Program-made: the position numbers and the translations under genes
NCBI GenBank assembly: GCA_021323155.1
Contig: JAJTCI010000172.1
Coordinates: 1-5,577 of the forward strand
DNA: 5,577 nt
Source: Chitinophagaceae bacterium
GTDB taxonomy: Bacteria > Bacteroidota > Bacteroidia > Chitinophagales > Chitinophagaceae
Direction of reading: 5' to 3'
In this document: positions 1 through 5,577 of the stretch, piece after piece
Numbering within the stretch: position 1 is the stretch's first letter
Layout of the letters: every line of letters begins with the position of its first letter
The notes under the pieces: generated by a model
Told to the model about the DNA's origin: nothing
Database searches by the model: none
The model's input: only the letters and a program-made list of their open reading frames with translations

Positions 1-486
1 AGCCTTATCAAGGTTTGTACCCGGCTCATCGAGGAACAAAACCGGCACATCGGAAAAGACCGCCTGCGCCAGTTTGATCCGTTGCTTCATCCCGCTGCTG
101 AAGTTACGCAGCTGTTTGCTGGCGGCGTTCCCGAGACCGAGTATCTCCAGGATCTCTTCCACCGGAATGACCAATCGTTTGAATACCGCATGAAATCGCA
201 GGAACTCTGTCGCCGACATTTCTTCCACCAGGTCGAGGTAGGGTGCAACGATCGCTGAATACTTATACACATGGTCGTTCTCAATGGCATTCCCATCGAC
301 GTGATATGCAGCATTTCCCTCGGTAAGATTGGCGCTGCCGGCGATCACCTGCAACAAAGTGCTTTTCCCGCTGCCGTTCGGCCCGGTGATCGCGTATTTC
401 TTTCCTTGTTCAAAATGATAGTCGAGGTGTCGGAAGATCCAGTCCCTGTTAAAGCGCTTTCCTGCTTTTTCTAAGTATATATCCAT
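1..486 (-). CDS. ABC-transporter ATP-binding protein, 3' end cut by window edge
   Basis: This is the N-terminal 162 residues of an ABC ATPase, the cytoplasmic subunit that powers a membrane transporter by ATP hydrolysis. The Walker A motif GPNGSGKST is at about residues 35-43, the signature FSSGMKQR at 129-136, Walker B VLFLDEP at 149-155 and the D-loop GTNLD at 156-160. The H-loop histidine and roughly the last 50 residues lie beyond the left edge. The region where the Q-loop glutamine is expected reads IVAPYLDL (79-86), with no glutamine. The ATG at 486 is chosen because the protein begins at once with a typical first beta strand (MDIYLEK) and follows the lpxA stop after 15 nt; no clear Shine-Dalgarno precedes it. 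It is probably transcribed with lpxC-fabZ and lpxA. No permease gene is visible, so the substrate is unknown; a role in envelope or lipid transport would be a guess from position only. Confidence 0.9.
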   Translation of the reverse strand, partial: MDIYLEKAGKRFNRDWIFRHLDYHFEQGKKYAITGPNGSGKSTLLQVIAGSANLTEGNAAYHVDGNAIENDHVYKYSAIVAPYLDLVEEMSATEFLRFHAVFKRLVIPVEEILEILGLGNAASKQLRNFSSGMKQRIKLAQAVFSDVPVLFLDEPGTNLDKA

Positions 487-501
487 GCAGGCGGGATTGG
501 A

Positions 502-1308
502 TTAAATGGCAAAATCATCCACCGTTGTATCCTTATGCCGTTTGATGATGCCCGTTGCGGAATTTTTTACGAATGAAACGATTTGTTTCTTCACATCGGA
601 ATCAGTGATGGTGCTCTCGATGATCTCGATGGCCTTCGATGTAGGGTGTCCCTGCACGAAAAGGACGTGGTACATTTCCTGTACCTGGCGTATGGCTTCC
701 TTAGAAAACCCGCTTCTTTCCAGCCCCACGACGTTCACGCCAACGAAACTCAGCGGGTCCCTTGCTGCTTTTACGAATGGTGGTACGTCTTTACGGATGA
801 GTATCTGGCCGGCGATATAAGTATAAGAACCGATGTGTATGAACTGGTGTACGCCTGCCAGGCCACCGAGCCGGGCATAGTCGTCAATGATCACATGGCC
901 CGCTAACTGAACGCTGTTGGCCATCACCACGTGGTTACCGACCACGCAGTCATGCGCCACATGGCAATAAGCCATGATCAGGCAATTGCTACCGACCCGT
1001 GTAATGCCTTTGTCTTTTGGTGTTCCCCTGTTTACCGTTACATATTCCCTTAGCACGGTGTTGTCGCCAATCTCACAGGTGGTCTTCTCTCCCTTGTAAC
1101 CCAGGTCCTGCGGCATTCCTCCCACAACGGCCCCGGGGAATAGCTTGCAGTTTTTACCGATGCGGCTCCCACTCAATACACAGGCGTTGGCCATAACATG
1201 CGTGCCTTCGCCTATTTCCACGTCTTCCTCGATGATGGCGAAGGCGTCCACTTTCACGTTCTCACCTAACCTGGCAGCGGAGTGTATATGCGCTAAAGGA
1301 CTAATCAT
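502..1308 (-). CDS. lpxA: Acyl-ACP--UDP-N-acetylglucosamine O-acyltransferase (LpxA)
   Basis: LpxA catalyses the first step of lipid A synthesis in the cytoplasm, moving a 3-hydroxyacyl chain from acyl carrier protein to the 3-OH of UDP-GlcNAc. The 268 residues match the family length (E. coli 262). Residues 1 to about 185 show hexapeptide repeats of the left-handed beta-helix, and the rest is a helical C-terminal domain. Against E. coli LpxA from memory, the conserved HVAHDC segment places the catalytic histidine at H119 (E. coli H125), with D120, H116, H138 (LAGH) and H154 (VHQF) also kept. MPQDLGYKGE (65-74) and DVPPFV (174-179) are further family blocks. Glycine 167 aligns with E. coli G173, the acyl-chain ruler position. 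The start ATG overlaps the end of lpxC-fabZ by 8 nt (ATGATTAG), which suggests translational coupling; the upstream stretch is A-rich with no Shine-Dalgarno. LpxA is a homotrimer in characterised species. Confidence 0.97.
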   Translation of the reverse strand: MISPLAHIHSAARLGENVKVDAFAIIEEDVEIGEGTHVMANACVLSGSRIGKNCKLFPGAVVGGMPQDLGYKGEKTTCEIGDNTVLREYVTVNRGTPKDKGITRVGSNCLIMAYCHVAHDCVVGNHVVMANSVQLAGHVIIDDYARLGGLAGVHQFIHIGSYTYIAGQILIRKDVPPFVKAARDPLSFVGVNVVGLERSGFSKEAIRQVQEMYHVLFVQGHPTSKAIEIIESTITDSDVKKQIVSFVKNSATGIIKRHKDTTVDDFAI

Positions 1309-2728
1309 TTTTCTGTTTTACAATTTGAGCAACCAGGTCTCCTTCCGCAACCACTTTATCGCCCACGAACACGGTGCCGTGCATCTCGCACATGCCCCTC
1401 CGTATCGGGTTAGAAAGTTCCATTTTTAGTATCAATGTATCTCCGGGTACTACTTTCTGCTTGAATTTGCAATTGTCGATCTTAATAAAATATGTGTCAA
1501 ACTTGTCTCCTTCAGTGCCTACGCTGGTGATCGCGAGAATGCCGCCACATTGCGCCAGGGCTTCTACCATCAATACGCCCGGCATCACGCTGTTGCCGGG
1601 AAAATGTCCCTGGAAATAAGGCTCATTGAAAGTTACGTTTTTAATTCCAACCACATGTTTATCATCCAGCTCAATTATCTTATCCACCAGTAAAAACGGG
1701 TAACGGTGTGGTAATATCTTTTCGATCGCCTGTATATCATACAACGGAGGTTTACCGGGGTCGTATTGGGGCACATTCGCCTGGAACCGTATCTTCTTGA
1801 TATGTTCCTTTATTTTTTTGGCGAAAGCTACGTTGCTCGCATGACCGGGCCTGTTGGCGATGACGTGTGCTTTGAACGGGAAGCCTACCAGCGCGAGATC
1901 CCCTACAAGGTCCAGTAGTTTATGCCTGGCCGGTTCATTGGGGAAACGCAGCTTCAGGTTATTCAGGTAGCCTTCGTCTGTAATAGAGAACTTCTCCACC
2001 TGCCCGAAGTGCTGTGAGAGGCGTTGCATCTGCTGGTCGGTAACGGGTTTCTCCACCACCACGATCGCGTTATTGATGTCGCCGCCTTTGATGAGGTCGT
2101 TCTCGAAAAGGTATTCAAGTTCGTGGAAGAATGAAAACGTACGGCAGGGTGCGATCCGGTCCCTGAAATCACTCATCCGCCTAAGAGAAGCATGTTGGGT
2201 ACCGAGTACCTGCGAGTTGAAGTCGATGAGCGTATTGATGCGGAAGTCATCGGATGGCATCGCCACCATCTCCACGTTCCCCGCTTCATCCGTAAAATAT
2301 ATATTCTGCTTTAGTGTGTAATAGACTTTCGGCGCGGCCTGCTGTTTCACGCCTACTTTATCGATGGCATCCACGAACGGCTTGGAACTGCCATCCAGTA
2401 TGGGTAATTCAGGGCCGTCGAGCTTTACCAGCACATTGTCCACCCCGGTGCCCACTAACGCCGCGAGCAGGTGCTCTACCGTACTCACTTTTGCGCCGTT
2501 GTGTTCGAGGGTAGTACTGCGTTTGGTCTCGGTCACATAATCCACATCCGCCTTTACCATGGGTTGTCCGTCCAGGTCAATCCGCTGGAATACAATGCCG
2601 GTATTGGGTTCTGCCGGGTTGAGGGTCATATTCACCGGCTTGCCGGTGTGGATGCCGGTGCCTGCAATAGTGATAGACGCTTCGATGGTGTGCTGAAAAT
2701 CCTGGCAGTTGCTACCTGCATTATTCAT
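1301..2728 (-). CDS. lpxC/fabZ: Bifunctional UDP-3-O-acyl-N-acetylglucosamine deacetylase / 3-hydroxyacyl-ACP dehydratase (LpxC-FabZ fusion)
   Basis: A 475-residue two-enzyme protein. The LpxC half (about 1-312) is the zinc deacetylase that commits UDP-3-O-acyl-GlcNAc to lipid A. Its likely zinc ligands are H86 (STVEHL), H269 and D273 (RHKLLDLVGD), with E85, D277 and H296 (GHASN) matching catalytic residues of E. coli LpxC. The FabZ half (about 325-475) is a hotdog-fold dehydratase of fatty-acid elongation, with HRYPFLLVDK (341-350), catalytic H375 in GHFPGNSVMPG, and E389 fourteen residues later, the same spacing as E. coli H54/E68. Both active sites look intact. This fusion is established in Bacteroidota and puts two enzymes competing for 3-hydroxyacyl-ACP on one chain. 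The frame is open 24 codons further, to 2800, but that extension is Arg/Pro/Phe-rich, comes from a GC-rich spacer and overlaps a -7-like element, so I start at the ATG at 2728. It overlaps lpxA by 8 nt. Confidence 0.96.
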   Translation of the reverse strand: MNNAGSNCQDFQHTIEASITIAGTGIHTGKPVNMTLNPAEPNTGIVFQRIDLDGQPMVKADVDYVTETKRSTTLEHNGAKVSTVEHLLAALVGTGVDNVLVKLDGPELPILDGSSKPFVDAIDKVGVKQQAAPKVYYTLKQNIYFTDEAGNVEMVAMPSDDFRINTLIDFNSQVLGTQHASLRRMSDFRDRIAPCRTFSFFHELEYLFENDLIKGGDINNAIVVVEKPVTDQQMQRLSQHFGQVEKFSITDEGYLNNLKLRFPNEPARHKLLDLVGDLALVGFPFKAHVIANRPGHASNVAFAKKIKEHIKKIRFQANVPQYDPGKPPLYDIQAIEKILPHRYPFLLVDKIIELDDKHVVGIKNVTFNEPYFQGHFPGNSVMPGVLMVEALAQCGGILAITSVGTEGDKFDTYFIKIDNCKFKQKVVPGDTLILKMELSNPIRRGMCEMHGTVFVGDKVVAEGDLVAQIVKQKND

Positions 2729-2733
2729 GGGTG

Positions 2734-2741
2734 CGAAAGTA
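2734..2741 (-). promoter_or_regulatory. Candidate -7 element for lpxC-fabZ operon
   Basis: On the minus strand this reads TACTTTCG, one mismatch from the Bacteroidota -7 consensus TAnnTTTG. It ends only 5 nt before the chosen lpxC-fabZ ATG, so a transcript from it would be leaderless or nearly so. I find no convincing TTG-type -33 element at the expected 17-23 bp spacing, so support is partial. It would let the lipid A genes be expressed independently of the upstream glycosylase gene. Confidence 0.35.
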
Positions 2742-2781
2742 GGGAAATATGGCTGAAATGGAAAGAAGCGACGGGTCGCGC

Positions 2782-2806
2782 GGCCCAACCGAGGGCCCAC
2801 CCGGGC
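2782..2806. other. GC-rich spacer with small inverted repeats
   Basis: The 94-nt spacer between the glycosylase stop and the lpxC-fabZ start contains a GC-rich core. It can form GGCCC/GGGCC (2782-2786 with 2793-2797, 6-nt loop) or, alternatively, GCCC/GGGC (2795-2798 with 2803-2806, 4-nt loop). On the minus strand these lie just downstream of the glycosylase gene, where a terminator might sit. No T-tract follows directly, so an intrinsic terminator is poorly supported. No other feature is visible in the spacer apart from the -7-like element. Confidence 0.25.
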
Positions 2807-2822
2807 TGGTTTCGTGCGCTGG

Positions 2823-3458
2823 TCACAATTTCAGCTTCCGGCCACTCACAAAAGGGTTGTCCCGCACAATAAAACGATAGGGTAGCAAGGCGTCCTCGGC
2901 TGCATAATCCACACCTATGCGCATGGTGGCGGCAACAGCAGCAGGTTTTACAATATAGCCGTCATCAGCGATGAACATTTCATCACCGGTAAGGGAGCGG
3001 CCGGTATGCCTTGTGTGTATTCCCAGGGCCTTCGATACATTGCCCGGCCCTTTCGTAAGCGTACTGTCCAGTTTCCTTTTACCTGTCCGCAATAACATTT
3101 GCTCGATCCCGATCATGGGCTCAACTGCGCGCACCAGTACAGCATGCGGTGTGTCCTTTACATTGGTCACTACGTTGAAGAGATGGTGGATCCCATAACA
3201 GAGATAAACATAGGCCACACCGCCTTCGCTGAACATCACTTCGGTGCGGTTGGTCCTGCGGTTACCGTACGCGTGCGAAGCTTTATCGCCCGCGCCGTTA
3301 TAGGCTTCGGTTTCCACGATCCTCCCGGTGGTGGTGATGCCATCGAACGTAGTGACGATGATCTTTCCGAGTAATTCCTTCGCGATCTTCACGACGTTGC
3401 TACGACGATAAAACGATAGTGGCAACTTATTAAATGGGGAAACTATTGTGGCTTTCAT
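2823..3458 (-). CDS. 3-methyladenine DNA glycosylase (AAG/MPG family)
   Basis: A 211-residue protein of the Pur_DNA_glyco family (PF02245), monofunctional glycosylases that flip out and remove alkylated or deaminated purines such as 3-methyladenine and hypoxanthine to start base-excision repair. Compared with human AAG from memory, ETEAY (49-53) places the catalytic glutamate at E51 (human E125) with Y53 (Y127). H62 matches H136, YVYLCYG (83-89) supplies the base-stacking and intercalating tyrosines Y85 and Y88 (Y159, Y162), N95 matches N169, and LVRAVEP (108-114) is the LLRALEP block. KGPGNVSKALGI (136-147) and the C-terminal RFIVRDNPFVS are further conserved segments. Length is typical of bacterial members and no key residue is missing. 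The ATG at 3458 precedes the family's usual start (SFYRR, 15-19) by a normal distance. It is transcribed divergently from the EI24 gene and lies upstream of lpxC-fabZ on the same strand, with no obvious functional tie. Confidence 0.95.
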   Translation of the reverse strand: MKATIVSPFNKLPLSFYRRSNVVKIAKELLGKIIVTTFDGITTTGRIVETEAYNGAGDKASHAYGNRRTNRTEVMFSEGGVAYVYLCYGIHHLFNVVTNVKDTPHAVLVRAVEPMIGIEQMLLRTGKRKLDSTLTKGPGNVSKALGIHTRHTGRSLTGDEMFIADDGYIVKPAAVAATMRIGVDYAAEDALLPYRFIVRDNPFVSGRKLKL

Positions 3459-3487
3459 TGTATTAGAAGGCGAAAGGTATAATTTAG
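3458..3487 (+). promoter_or_regulatory. Candidate promoter for the EI24-methyltransferase operon
   Basis: TTG at 3458-3460 and TAATTTAG at 3480-3487 are separated by 19 bp. This matches the Bacteroidota pattern of a TTG/TTTG -33 element and a TAnnTTTG -7 element at the usual spacing, with one mismatch in the -7 element. Transcription would begin roughly 10-15 nt before the proposed TTG start codon. The TTG overlaps the first codon of the divergent glycosylase gene, so the two promoters share the same short space. Confidence 0.4.
3471..3479 (-). promoter_or_regulatory. Candidate -7 element for the DNA glycosylase gene
   Basis: The minus strand reads TACCTTTCG, which fits the TAnnTTTG consensus at seven of eight positions (TACCTTTC). 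It lies 12 nt upstream of the glycosylase ATG. The nearest upstream TTTG (plus-strand CAAA at 3493-3496) is only 13 nt away, shorter than the usual spacing, so the -33 part is doubtful. It abuts the oppositely oriented element at 3480-3487. Confidence 0.3.
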
Positions 3488-3506
3488 GGCTTCAAATTTA
3501 GTTCCA

Positions 3507-4298
3507 TTGCTGAAAGACCTGGTGGTTGCCATACAATCTTATTTCAAGGCGCATGAATTCATACGCAAGCACCGGCTATGGAAATGGATCCTCATCCCCG
3601 GGATCATGTATTGCCTCTTGTTCACTTTCAGCATGTATTTCTTTGGAAGGAGCGTGAATGATTTCATCGAATGGATCAAAGACGTGACCTACCTCACTTC
3701 CTGGCAGGAGAAGATCAACAGCTATACCATCGACTTCCTGCTGGCTTTCGGGGGGCTGGTACTATGGGCGATCATCATGCTGTTCTATTTTTCGTTGTTC
3801 AAATATGTGTGGCTGATCATCGGTTCGCCTGTTTTTGCCTACCTGAGTGAGAAAACAGAATCGATCATTGAAGGAAAAGAATTCCCTTTCAGCTTCAAGC
3901 AACTCTCCAAAGACATTACGCGGGGTATCGGCATCTCGCTGCGCAATGCGTTATGGCAAACGGTGTACGTAATTTTCATCGCCATCCTGTCACTGCTACC
4001 GGTGATCGGCTGGCCTGCGCCGATCATCAGTATTTTCGTGGAGTGTTACTATTATGGGTTCTCGATGCTTGACTACAGCATGGAACGGCATAGAAAATCG
4101 GTTGGACAGAGTATTTATTTCATCGGGCAGCACAAAGGTCTCGCCATCGGGAACGGTATGGTGTTTTACCTGATGCATCTCCTGCCTGTAGCAGGCTGGA
4201 TACTGGCGCCCGCTTACGCGGTGATCGCCGCAACGTTAAGCCTGCAGCAGTACAAAACAGAACTCCAGTCAGTACCAAGACCCGTCAATACCATATGA
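3507..4298 (+). CDS. EI24 domain-containing (CysZ-like) integral membrane protein
   Basis: A 263-residue inner-membrane protein resembling the EI24/CysZ family (PF07264). CysZ of enterobacteria imports sulfate, but many EI24 proteins outside that group have no known role, and no sulfur-assimilation gene is visible here, so I assign no substrate. Hydrophobic segments lie at about 25-46, 76-104, 150-168, 170-187 and 213-248 (probably two). The family-like block GSPVFAYLSEKTE (106-118) follows the second segment and is succeeded by a polar amphipathic stretch. The start is unusual: an in-frame stop lies at 3480-3482 and no ATG occurs in the first 30 codons, so TTG at 3507 is the best choice. It places the first helix (KDLVVAIQSYFKAHEFI) where the family begins, and no Shine-Dalgarno is visible. 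Its TGA overlaps the next ATG by 4 nt (ATGA), so the two proteins are probably made together. Confidence 0.85.
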   Translation: MLKDLVVAIQSYFKAHEFIRKHRLWKWILIPGIMYCLLFTFSMYFFGRSVNDFIEWIKDVTYLTSWQEKINSYTIDFLLAFGGLVLWAIIMLFYFSLFKYVWLIIGSPVFAYLSEKTESIIEGKEFPFSFKQLSKDITRGIGISLRNALWQTVYVIFIAILSLLPVIGWPAPIISIFVECYYYGFSMLDYSMERHRKSVGQSIYFIGQHKGLAIGNGMVFYLMHLLPVAGWILAPAYAVIAATLSLQQYKTELQSVPRPVNTI

Positions 4299-4996
4299 GC
4301 ACCGGAAAAGTTTACCTCGTGCCTTCTTTTCTTCATGAAGATGCAACTGAAACGATCCCGTTATATGTTACGGACGCTGTGAAACAATGCCATGTGTTCT
4401 TTACCGAAAACGAACGATCGGCGAGGAGATACCTGAAGAAGCTATGGAAGGAAATGGTGATCGACGACTACCAGTGGTTCACTATACACAAAGCAGAGGA
4501 GGAAGTGCGACAGGCCTTCACCCGGTTATTACAGGAAGGAAAGAATATCGGGATCATCAGCGAAGCAGGGTGCCCTGGCGTAGCCGATCCCGGTCAATTA
4601 CTTGTCGCGGCGGCCCAGCAATTGAAAGCGGAAATCAAACCGCTGGTGGGACCCAGTTCCATTCTGCTTGCTTTGATGGCAAGCGGACTGAATGGACAGC
4701 AGTTCCGTTTCCATGGCTACCTGCCGATCGATAACCACGAACGGAAGAAAGCCATCCGGGAGCTGGAAGCGGAGTCCATAAAGGATAAATGCACACAGAT
4801 ATTCATTGAAACGCCTTATCGCAACAACCAAATGCTAAACGAGATCCTGCAGACAGTGAGTGACGCCACCCGGATCTGCGTGGCAGCGGATATCACATCA
4901 CCAGTTGAAAGTATCAGGACGCGGACCGCCAAACAATGGAAGGCGGACAAACCTGAATTGCATAAAAAACTGGTGATCTTTTTATTGATGGGTTGA
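4295..4996 (+). CDS. RsmI-like SAM-dependent methyltransferase (tetrapyrrole methylase family)
   Basis: A 233-residue protein of the tetrapyrrole (corrin/porphyrin) methylase superfamily, closest in motif pattern to RsmI, which 2'-O-methylates C1402 of 16S rRNA. Visible blocks are VYLVPSFL (6-13; LYLVPTPIG in RsmI), ISEAGCPGVADPG (88-100; SDAGTPLISDPG), VGPSSILLALMASGL (118-132), FHGYLP (139-144) and IFIETPYR (169-176; FYESPHR). Differences from classical RsmI are clear: the PTPIGNL motif is replaced by PSFLHEDATETIP, the EDTR-type segment reads TENERSARR (37-45), and the protein ends near residue 233 without the C-terminal extension of E. coli RsmI (286 residues). It therefore looks like a paralogous group rather than RsmI itself, and its substrate is unknown; an RNA target is an inference from the family. 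Its ATG overlaps the EI24 stop, implying coupled translation. Confidence 0.88.
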   Translation: MSTGKVYLVPSFLHEDATETIPLYVTDAVKQCHVFFTENERSARRYLKKLWKEMVIDDYQWFTIHKAEEEVRQAFTRLLQEGKNIGIISEAGCPGVADPGQLLVAAAQQLKAEIKPLVGPSSILLALMASGLNGQQFRFHGYLPIDNHERKKAIRELEAESIKDKCTQIFIETPYRNNQMLNEILQTVSDATRICVAADITSPVESIRTRTAKQWKADKPELHKKLVIFLLMG

Positions 4997-5001
4997 TGTG
5001 C

Positions 5002-5028
5002 AGGCTCACCCAGCCTTGGTTGGTTTTC
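5002..5028 (+). terminator. Possible terminator of the EI24-methyltransferase operon
   Basis: A perfect 5-bp stem AGGCT/AGCCT (5002-5006 with 5012-5016) closes a 5-nt loop six bases after the methyltransferase stop, followed on the plus strand by a T-rich run ending in TTTT (5025-5028). The stem is short and the T-run is interrupted by G pairs, so efficiency is uncertain. It lies over the last codons of the convergent AI-2E family gene. No comparable T-run follows on the minus strand. Confidence 0.35.
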
Positions 5029-5577
5029 CATCTTTGCTTCCATACAGCACCACGTCTACCTGGGCATCCATCTTTTTTGCCGTCTGAACATGAGCGTTGA
5101 AAAAGGCCTCGTAATACGCTTTGATGATCGCAGTTATGGGTGTGGCGAGGATCACACCCCATACGCCGAAGGCTGAAGCCATCACCAACAAGACGAAAAA
5201 AGTGGATACGGGGTGAAGGTTCATCGTCTTGGAACGCAGCTTGGGAAATACGAAGTCAGCCATTACTTCGTCCAACACAACTAAAAATATCAGCACCCAC
5301 AAGGCGGTATAGGGACCTACGGTCAACGCCATCAGCACCGTAGGGATCGCCATGATATAAAATCCGAGCTTCGGCACTAACTCGGAGAAAAAAGTGAGTA
5401 CCCCCCAGACCATGGCGGCCGGTACACCCATCACACTTAAAAACAACGTTACACAAGCAGCGCGTATCGTACCACCGATGATGTTTGCTTTGAACCAGCC
5501 GCTCAGCATTGTCGCGGTGTGCAATAAAGCCAGGGTGGCTTTTTCCTGTTTCGCAGTGCTGAAAAGAGAAAAATAGG
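5006..5577 (-). CDS. AI-2E family transporter (PF01594), 5' end cut by window edge
   Basis: The C-terminal 189 residues of a polytopic inner-membrane protein of the AI-2E/PerM-type family. Members are named after the proposed autoinducer-2 exporter TqsA, but many have other or unknown substrates, so the name should not be read as a function here. The frame stays open to the window edge, and the upstream peptide (YFSLFSTAKQEKATLALL) continues naturally, so the true start is outside. Visible family blocks, numbered from the edge, are a hydrophobic segment at about 40-60, ELVPKLGFYI (65-74), a segment at 76-100, the VFPKLRSKTMNLHP region (109-122), and GVWGVILATPITAII (137-151) in the last membrane segment, followed by a polar tail of about 35 residues. 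Its stop lies 9 nt from the convergent methyltransferase stop. The family is usually about 340-370 residues, so roughly half is present. Confidence 0.92.
   Translation of the reverse strand, partial: YFSLFSTAKQEKATLALLHTATMLSGWFKANIIGGTIRAACVTLFLSVMGVPAAMVWGVLTFFSELVPKLGFYIMAIPTVLMALTVGPYTALWVLIFLVVLDEVMADFVFPKLRSKTMNLHPVSTFFVLLVMASAFGVWGVILATPITAIIKAYYEAFFNAHVQTAKKMDAQVDVVLYGSKDGKPTKAG

Noticed and set aside
271..474. 67-codon plus-strand open frame
   Set aside because: It is antisense to the ABC ATPase, whose Walker A and other motifs fix the true frame.
506..906. Two plus-strand open frames of 104 and 107 codons
   Set aside because: Both are antisense to lpxA, whose reading frame is certain; the peptides show no family features.
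2729..2800. A 24-residue N-terminal extension of LpxC-FabZ, in frame from 2800
   Set aside because: It is rich in Arg, Pro and Phe, comes from the GC-rich spacer, and covers the -7-like element; LpxC proteins begin near the QHTIEASITIAGTGIHTG region, which fits the start at 2728.
2471..2872. 133-codon open frame on the plus strand
   Set aside because: It lies antisense to lpxC-fabZ and the glycosylase end, has low-complexity composition and no recognisable motif.
3507..4298. Naming the EI24 protein CysZ with a sulfate-uptake function
   Set aside because: The similarity is at family level only and no cysteine-synthesis or sulfate-assimilation genes are nearby.
5006..5524. AI-2E family gene starting at TTG 5524
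   Set aside because: The frame is open to the window edge, the upstream residues continue a membrane-protein sequence, and family length requires far more N-terminal sequence.
1..5577. Mobile element, phage, CRISPR or defence system
   Set aside because: No transposase, integrase, direct repeats, tRNA or repeat-spacer pattern is visible; all genes look like chromosomal housekeeping genes with uniform composition.

Overview
The window looks like a chromosomal housekeeping region of a Bacteroidota bacterium, most likely a member of the Chitinophagaceae or a relative. Four things point there. LpxC and FabZ are fused into one polypeptide, an arrangement well known in Bacteroidota. The short gaps upstream of genes lack clear Shine-Dalgarno sequences. 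Elements close to the Bacteroidota -7 consensus (TAnnTTTG) sit just before start codons. GC content is moderate. The assignment to phylum is fairly firm; the family is a guess.

Left block, minus strand (about 1-3458). Read in the direction of transcription, it holds a 3-methyladenine-type DNA glycosylase, then lpxC-fabZ, then lpxA, then the 5' part of an ABC-transporter ATPase that runs off the left edge. lpxC-fabZ and lpxA overlap by 8 nt, and the ATPase follows lpxA after 15 nt, so these three probably form one transcript. LpxA and the LpxC half catalyse the first two steps of lipid A synthesis. The FabZ half acts in fatty-acid elongation, which competes with lipid A for the same 3-hydroxyacyl-ACP pool. 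The glycosylase lies 94 nt upstream of lpxC and may be a separate unit.

Middle block, plus strand (about 3507-4996). A divergently transcribed pair encodes an EI24/CysZ-like membrane protein, apparently starting at TTG, and an RsmI-like tetrapyrrole-methylase-family SAM-dependent methyltransferase. They are joined by a 4-nt ATGA overlap, which suggests translational coupling. The 48-bp divergent gap holds candidate promoter elements facing both ways.

Right block, minus strand (5006-5577). The C-terminal part of an AI-2E family (PF01594) transporter converges on the methyltransferase gene with only 9 nt between the stop codons, and its 5' end lies outside the window.

There are no non-coding stretches over 300 bases, and I see no RNA genes, mobile elements, CRISPR arrays, phage genes or recognisable defence genes. 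I find no convincing undescribed system. The points of mild interest are the uncharacterised RsmI-like paralogue and its coupling to the EI24 gene, the ABC ATPase with an atypical Q-loop behind lpxA, and the absence of lpxD next to lpxC.
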